DNA of 64,000 bases from Cloeon dipterum (Eukaryota; Arthropoda; Insecta; Ephemeroptera; Baetidae), in contig NC_088789.1 in NCBI RefSeq assembly GCF_949628265.1, positions 22,313,883-22,377,882 of the forward strand, given 5' to 3'. The first letter of the stretch is position 1; each line of letters starts with the position of its first letter. Below are positions 56,841 through 64,000 of the stretch, in pieces. The translations under genes were made by a program, and so were the position numbers. The notes under the pieces were generated by a model. The model was not told where the DNA came from. It did no database searches and saw only the letters and a program-made list of their open reading frames with translations.

Positions 56841-58778
56841 GTGAGTTGGATTTTGATTGCTTTGCTATGATTTTTTTCACTTGCATTTTGAGGGAGGATA
56901 CAGGTTTTAATTAAGAATAAAAAATACACTAGCACGTAAATAATTTACAAAGCTATTTTCTGACGTTCCTGAATTTCATTATCTGTAGAAGAGTTCATTA
57001 TTTATTCGTTCATGATGAAATATTATAGTTTTATTTATTTATTTACAAATTTTACAGTAAATTACATAAACAAGTGTCATTTTTTTACTCTTAACTGAGC
57101 ACATAAAATTAAAATATAACTCACATATATTCAAAATTAAAAAAACGAGTCAAAAATTAGAAGAATTAAAAATTAATCTTTACTCTAATTTTTACTGACT
57201 TTAATTATCATAATTTGTATTTATAAATCACCTGAAATTGATCTTTATTTGTTTAAAAAAATGGTTGGGTGTAAAATAGACCTTGTTAGTTCGTGCCCTT
57301 TTGCAGAATACAGAAGTTAATAGTAAATAATCATGAACAAATCGATTTACACGAGGTCTTAAGCACTTTTGTGGTTTCTTGAAAGAATTAAATGCCCCCT
57401 TCAATTGCATGATTGTCGCCATTTTTAATTAGTGAAATAATTGTTTGGCTTCATCGTCAGAAAGCCAAAATGTTTGTTTGAAAACAATTGTTATAGATTT
57501 GCAACAATTTATTCCATTGATACCACAAAATAGCGTCAATATATAGTTTTATTCAGGATACCTTTATTTTTCTTTTTTATCTATAAATCCAATTTTATGC
57601 GCAAGGAGTTTTATGGAATTTAAGCATAATTTTCCTAAAAAAAAACAATATTTTTTTTCATTTGCAATGATTTTTGTATCATTCTGTTTTCTTTTGCTGA
57701 AAGTGACCATATTTCTTCGAACCGCAAAAAAATAAAAACGTGTATGACGCACTTTTCATGTCGGAATAAGAGGAAAATTGTGCAAGAACTAAGAATAATT
57801 ATCCTTTTGTACATTCTACATTCACGAGGAAAAGGCAGGATTAATTGAGAGATGACGATATTTCCTCTTATACCTTTCGTATGCATGGGTTTATAAATCA
57901 AATTGCAACATTTTACTGCTTGTAAAATATACTATAAGTGAGCAGATTTATTAACTCAGGAATATTTAGATTTTAACAAGTTTAACGGATTTGAGCAAAA
58001 ATGTAGATTTCAAGCAAAAACTATCATCCAAAATTACGAAATAACTTTTATTTTAGCTTTAAATTGCATTTTTACCGACGGTTACATGGGTTTCAATGAT
58101 ATGGATCAACATTTTTTAGGTAAATGCTAATTCAAAAATTAAAGAAGTTCAGGAAAGAGCTTTAAATCACGCCTTAATTTTCAAAACTATGGTGACCACC
58201 TCTTGGATTCGATTAAATTTAGTGGTTTTGTTACCTAAGGGAAACTACATTCTAAAATATTAGGGCAAAATGTAAAAAACTCACATTTTACATAGGTTAA
58301 AGGTTTGCCATTTTCTTGAGATTTTTAAGAAAGATAAAATTTCCAGAGGGCTGTAATTTCTGTTGGGATTGAATTAAGGAAAACAAAAGTTTTAGTCATT
58401 CAAAATGCCGTAGTTCAGAGATCAAGGTCAAAAAATTAAAATTAGCTAAAAATTTGTTTTCCCGCAACACCCAATTTTCCTTTTGTTACATTCTATGCTT
58501 TTCTGGAGCTTCTTTAGGAGATGCCACTTTCAATTTTCAAATCGTAATGCTCTCAAGGAATCAAAGCCTTGTCATAATTGTCTTACGCCTATTTGGTTCA
58601 AAATCTGTTATACAAGCTAATTACGCACACGCATTCGCTTTCCATGCATGCATTTATGAAACCATTAGGCAGAGACTAATTTCCATTGACGCAAAAGGAA
58701 ACTGCTAAATTACATTAACGTTGTATCTATCATCATCCGAAGAAAATGTTCAAGAATGGTCTCGGCTACAACTGCTCT

Positions 58779-58780
<2 letters not shown>

Positions 58781-58812
<32 letters not shown>
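58781..58812. repeat. (TG)16 microsatellite
   Basis: Sixteen uninterrupted TG units lie in the presumed long intron and are likely to be length-polymorphic. Confidence 0.9.
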
Positions 58813-58813
<1 letters not shown>

Positions 58814-61247
58814 ATTTCAAGGGCTTGACCGCCGCAGGAAAGAGAAGATTTGCGCCTATATAGCTCTCAAATCGTGGCAGCAAATCTGATTATACGTGTG
58901 CTGTGCGCGCTCATGGGCCGTGGCTGCGGTTCGCTGCGCTCAAATTAAACGGCTGTGTGTGTCGTCCTCTTGCTAAGACTTCCATTGTCAGAATATAACT
59001 CACACATACATTTTCTTATTTATTGGACACGCGCGCTGCAAGACAGCTCTTAAAATATACGCACACCCTGCAATACTCTGGCCCCGGGAAAATTATGCTG
59101 CACGAAGCGACATTAATTTCAGCAAAACTGCCGCCTGTCTATTTCCAGAGCAGCAATCGCGCTTTGATTATTCTCTTTACGGACGTAAATATTCACACGG
59201 GAACATTAATGGGAGCGAGCAGTGAGCAAAACATTGCTGGCCGATGCGACTGGTGTGCGTCGAGAGCAAGATTTTTTTGATATTTATAATAATTAATTTT
59301 TCAGAGACATGAATTTTAATCTTACAGAATATTTTTTATAGATGGAATAGGATTTCTCGTTAATCTTTAAGGTTGCGATTTTTTGTGCCAAACTGCCGCA
59401 AGTTAAAGCCAATTAAAACGCACTTTTCTATAAAACCATCTAAAACTGCAAAATAATAACATCTAGAAAAAGTGTTAAGCAGTCTAAACCGGCTATAATT
59501 CCAAATAAATAAAGTTTGGAAATTATTTTTCACGATTCAAATTTGTTGAATTTTCATCTAATTTTATTTAAAAAATTTGTGTTTTTTTATCAAATTGAAT
59601 GAATTACTTATAAATTGCACGAAAGACAAGGAATAATGGTAATTTCAAAAATATAATATAACATTTACTTGCATGTATAATTTTAATTAACATTTCACGA
59701 TTTAAAAAATTCTTTCTCCTTTGCTAAAGAATCTTAAAGTTACATCAAAAAGTAATTGTAATATAAATTGATATAAAATTTGAGTCAATGAATCCTTTCC
59801 CAAAAATATATAAATCGAGAAATATTGATCAATATTTTAAATCATGAATTATTGGTCATATCATCAAAAGAATAATAGTGGATACTTTTAAATTTAAAAT
59901 GCTTAATTGTCTATTTTTATAGTTTTTAGTTATACTTAATCGTTTTAAGACAAGAATACAAATGGTTTCGGATTATCAGCAAGGACAGCAAAATTAAAAT
60001 TGCTTAAGACTGTATGATTCAAGCTCATTTTATGATCCCACAATGATTGCAGAGGCTTATAAAAATAAGCCATTAAAATTTTACAGATTGATAAAAAAAA
60101 ATCCAGAATATTGACATGCGGAGAGCCGTTTTTAAAGTTTTGGTCAAAACATATTAACCCTGCGTATTAATATTTACTTTTTTAAATCTAAAAAACTTTT
60201 TAATTGTATGTCTACGCTTCTAACTTTTAGCCGAAATAGGTATTGAATTGTTTTTTACTACATAGTCCGCCTCAATTGATAAAGAAAGACAACTTTCGTG
60301 TCTCGTTTGAAAAGATAAACCCTAGCTTTTATTCAATTTAGATTCCATTGAAAGTGCCATGAACTCCAATCAATAATGAGAAAGGCGTGTACGTCGTGCT
60401 CTGCGCAAAAATTAGACTTTCATATCAATCTGTGCAGGATCAGAAAAGAGTTTGGCCGCGTTTCGCCCGCTGTAAAGCGCTGCATGCTTTGGCAGGCTAT
60501 CAATTTTTTCCGCGATTGTCCTCTGCATAGAGCATTTGGCAGTTCGCATCCTTTTTATAACTATATGCGCGGCGGGCATAAATTTCGTGATTACAATCGG
60601 CCATTCAAAAAGTTTTGTATCTTTTGCACTGCATGATTGTGTGTATCTGGTATTGGCATCAAATTCTCGCACCGCGCTGCCAGCGAGACACACCCAAATG
60701 AAGAAAATAACTAAAGTTTTTTCTCCCGCACGCCGCACCGCACTCACAACAACAACACACAGACAAGTCTTTCATAAAAGCAGCCTGTTTGCATATGATT
60801 TTCGTCCGGCACGCACCAAACGCTGCGAGGAATACGCCGAAAAACGTGGATAATAAAAAATGTGTGCGCGCGGCGAACGTACAAACAGACTCTCATGCGT
60901 GTGTTGTGTGGCATGAAAAAAACTATTATTCAGATGAGAAACTTTCAACTGTAGAACTTAGCTTGGATAAAGAGAGATTGTGTTTAGAAGGAAGCCAAGA
61001 TATGTTTAGTTTTTTTTATACCTGCACGGGACGAAATACTCATGTCATTTTGAGGATATATTTTTCAAGGATTTTTAAGCTACATTTTTAAATTCAAATT
61101 GTTACGATTTTAGTTCGTGATGAATGTAAATGCAAAATGGATATATGTACTGAAAAATTATTTTTCTCTTTTTTCTTTATATATATGAACTGATAATTAG
61201 GAAAGAACTAAAAAAATTGCAGGTATTTCAATTTCTGAAAAAATCAG

Positions 61248-61455
61248 CTCAAAGGTTTGCACACTAATCAATCAATGCATGCACTGTCTCCCTCTTAAAA
61301 GTCACAATTTTTTACTCTAGGAGGAAATTTTTCCTCACATTTATGATGCTGTTAGATATACATAATAATATGTATTGTAACGAGAGGAGTTGAAATCAAG
61401 CCAAAATATAATTTACTAATAACCGTTTGATTTTTTTAAGAAATTTGGCTAGGCT
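61248..61455 (+). repeat. Dispersed repeat, copy B
   Basis: Related to 19782-19971 in the same orientation, with the same ordered blocks (ACTAATCAAT, CACTGTCTC, GAGGAAATTT, CCTCACATTTATG, TTGAAATCAAGC, AGAAATTTGGCTA). It is slightly longer, with AT-rich insertions. Family unknown. Confidence 0.6.
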
Positions 61456-64000
61456 CTCTGATTTGATTATTGAACCTATTATTATTCAAAGGAGTCAATA
61501 ATCAAAATTTTTTAACTGTTGTATTTTTGTCGAGCACTATAATCCACTTAATAATATTAATGTATTCTGCAATTTCAAATTCAGAACTCGATATATTTTT
61601 TTAAAACATAAAATTTCTGATTCATTTCTCATATGTTGGTAAAAATTTCAACCAGTCTATATTTCCCAATCATGAGATTTGTTTCTTTACAATTTTCAAA
61701 TTTAAGCTAATTTAAAAATTAGAATTTTCCCATTGTGACGAAAATGAGGCAACATTATTTAATAATCAGCACGGAGAATTAGGAGCAACTATCGTAACTT
61801 TGTATAAAAAAATCCCGTTCTTAGCGAACGAAATTCGATTTTAAATAATTTCCCAAATATGTTAAATTCCTTCAGAGTTCCCGGAGCTCCATATTTCTCG
61901 ACTTTTATAATATGCCTTGCTAGTCTTGTTTTGCATCTTTGAAAGTATTTAAATTCAATAAATTCAGTTTCAAAATTTTGATTAAAAAATAATAAAGAAT
62001 TAAAAGAAAATCCCAAATCAATCAGTTCCAAAAAAGAAACCGTTTCAAAGTGGGCGTTTGTCAATAACATACACAGACTATAAGACTGCACGAGCTGAGT
62101 CACTCACGCACGTTGCATTTGGAAAAATCTCGGTCCTAATCTGCCCTAATTAGGAGCGTGTAAATTATTGGTTTCCTCTCGACCTGCCGCCCAAATTTTA
62201 CAATTCCGTTGCCGTTGCGGCGTCGTGCAATAAACCACACGGAGAGGAGTGTGTGTCGGCGGGATGACAAAAATTTTGAGCGCGCACACACACACTTGCA
62301 TACGCACACTCTGCCGCTGCTGTTTATTTGTCCATCTATCGCTGCTCTCGTGATTATTTGGCCGCATTCCAAAAAAGGCGAAAACCTACGCGTCCTGCCA
62401 GAGTTGGGTAGTTAGGTAGGCAAAAAATATATAAATAAAATATGAAAATGCAGATGCAAATGTCGAGGCCGGAGAGGAATTCGTAATTAAATCGGAGCTC
62501 CAATTACCGCCGCGCATAAATCTCAATCTCGCAGCAGCAACGACGCTTGCTCTTTTATTATTGTTATTACGCGCGCTCGCGAGGAGAGGAAAAACGACGT
62601 GAGCACAAATTGAAACACACGACGACGAGTCCCATTTATCATGTGAGTGCGGTCATCGCTGGCATTTTCCCCTGCAGAGTTGCAGGCGAAACTAGTTACT
62701 TGGGCCCGAAACTTATGCGTTGCTAAATGGGGTTGGACAAGCGCAATAACCAATTCAATTTATGTTCTCGAGTTAAGTGGTGTAAAATGATGGTGCTTTT
62801 TTCGGTGCGACACAAAACATCATTGGTGGGCGGGTTTCCTTTTAAATTGCGTCGTGCAGGCATCATTTTTACGCATCGTGAAAATTTTATTTAAATTTTA
62901 AATTAACTGACTGAGTGTCTTTATAGAACAAGAAAATTTCAAAGAGGATTAATACTGTGAAAATCCGGAAAATCCTTGTCATATATGCATTAATCTGATC
63001 CCTATATAAGGAGTCAGTTGTAGCCAAAATTAATTTGGGTATATTAGCTTTTTAGAAAAGTGGTTGCAAAGTTATAGCAAGCTGTCTCTCAAATCCCTAC
63101 TTCAAGTCTTATTTTATTTTAAAACAAAGAGTTTCCCTAAAAAGTGTTGTACATCTCAGTGGACATATCTCATCGAGAGGAAACGAAATATGCAAAGAAA
63201 TTGTGGTCAGTTAAGTGCTGTAAATTGTGCAGTAAATTGGCGAAAATATTATGCTGTCCCCCCTTTTGATTTTGCACATTGCACAGAACAAATTGGTAAA
63301 CGAACAATTTAATTCTCTGTTCAACCAACAATTGTATTATTTGCAATTTTTGGCATGTAAAATAAGAAACCTGGTATACATGCAACATACTCTTTTTCTG
63401 GCATCCTGATAATTAAAAACATCATCAACAAAATGTTTTGGCTAGAACAATGCTAATTTTCCAAAAAAAATTCGATAGTATTTTCTATTGATAAAAGTTC
63501 CAGAACAAGACAAAACTTCCTGGAAAAATACCCATTCTACTTAAAAATATTGAGGAATTATGGAATTAAGCTTTTAAATTAAATTCAATATTGATTTTAT
63601 TATGGATCAGAAGATACATTAAATCTTTCAGCTTATCTGGAAAGTTCAAGACGAGTCACTAGTGTGTGGTTTTTGAAATTCTTATTTTATCATTTATTTA
63701 TTAAACACTATCATGTGTACAACGAAGTAAATATTACAATTTGTCATTTTATTTAGCTGGGCACTTTCCAGCTTGTGTCAGACTCATCTTGTTTTTGTCA
63801 CAACTAAGGAAATGGTAAAAGTCTATACTCTCATCACAAAGTTTACACACACAAGTAGGTAGAGTTTCGCTATGAAATTCTGTTACTTTGCATAGCAAAA
63901 AGTGGAAGCCGTGAAGATGAAATTCTTATTATGATAATTGGTTGCGATTTTGCAAAAAAATGTAAAAATTTCGTATTGTTCAAGTTCCAAAGTAGAATTT

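Larger units (their letters stand above)
56841..64000 (+). other. Long presumed first intron
   Basis: No coding exon with family similarity is seen in these 7.2 kb. The stretch contains a (TG)16 run (58781-58812), a dispersed repeat copy (61248-61455) and three GC-richer islands at about 58830-59280, 60376-60900 and 62140-62760. The islands have many TAAT/ATTA homeodomain-type words and short CA/TG runs but no stable open frame. Such islands in a long first intron are candidates for enhancers. Confidence 0.4.

Noticed and set aside
60376-61091. Open frames on both strands in a GC-richer block
   Set aside because: Overlapping short frames on both strands without splice links or protein similarity; more likely regulatory DNA.
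1-64000. CRISPR arrays, bacterial operons, plasmid or phage functions
   Set aside because: No direct-repeat/spacer arrays or ribosome-binding-site-led gene series; the gene content and introns are animal.

Overview
The window is insect nuclear DNA. It is AT-rich (introns and spacers strongly so), with many short GT-AG introns (the smallest cluster at 53-57 nt), TATA plus TCAGT-type initiator sequence, eukaryotic tRNA genes with internal promoters, AATAAA signals, and single-copy animal housekeeping genes. A TELO2-like exon inside the EpsinR gene, an arrangement known from Drosophila lqfR, points to insects. The genes are more intron-rich than in drosophilids. I cannot name the order.

Layout from left to right. 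1-3.3 kb: the 3' part of a secreted ML-domain (NPC2-type) lipid-binding protein gene (+). 3.3-10 kb: a spacer with a near-consensus hammerhead ribozyme motif, two small LTR-retroelement fossils and several GC-richer blocks. 10-15.3 kb: a Gln-rich secreted protein gene (+) with a well-formed core promoter. 15.3-16.4 kb: two serine tRNA genes facing each other. 16.8-20.5 kb: THOC5 (+). 20.6-23.2 kb: lysosomal beta-glucuronidase (-), tail to tail with THOC5. 23.6-31.1 kb: WDR19/IFT144 (-). 32.6-38.9 kb: CLINT1/EpsinR (-), with a 2.2-kb intronless TELO2-like exon and a 15-nt microexon. 39.1-41.7 kb: OXA1L (+), head to head with CLINT1 across about 210 bp. 41.9-43.3 kb: a MIP18-family (CIAO2B-like) gene (-) with a Cys-rich N-terminus. 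44.5-45.1 kb: survivin/BIRC5 (+). 46.0-48.2 kb: RBM34/Nop12-like (+). 49.9-55.8 kb: endophilin-B (-). 56.8 kb onward: the first coding exon of an unrecognised gene (+), whose long first intron fills the rest of the window.

There is no operon logic. The genes are unrelated housekeeping functions: mRNA export, lysosomal hydrolysis, cilium transport, clathrin traffic, mitochondrial insertion, Fe-S assembly, chromosome passenger complex, ribosome biogenesis and membrane curvature. They are packed as divergent or convergent pairs. All exon junctions given were read by eye from splice dinucleotides, reading phase and family similarity. Phases were checked arithmetically and close in every gene except at one junction in the glucuronidase gene, which is reported as a finding.

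The most interesting items are the EpsinR-TELO2 exon with its phase-matched alternative (microexon) path, the hammerhead motif at 3957-4003, the GC-AG and abnormally short introns in the glucuronidase gene, the Cys-rich CIAO2B variant, and a possible SH3-less endophilin-B isoform.
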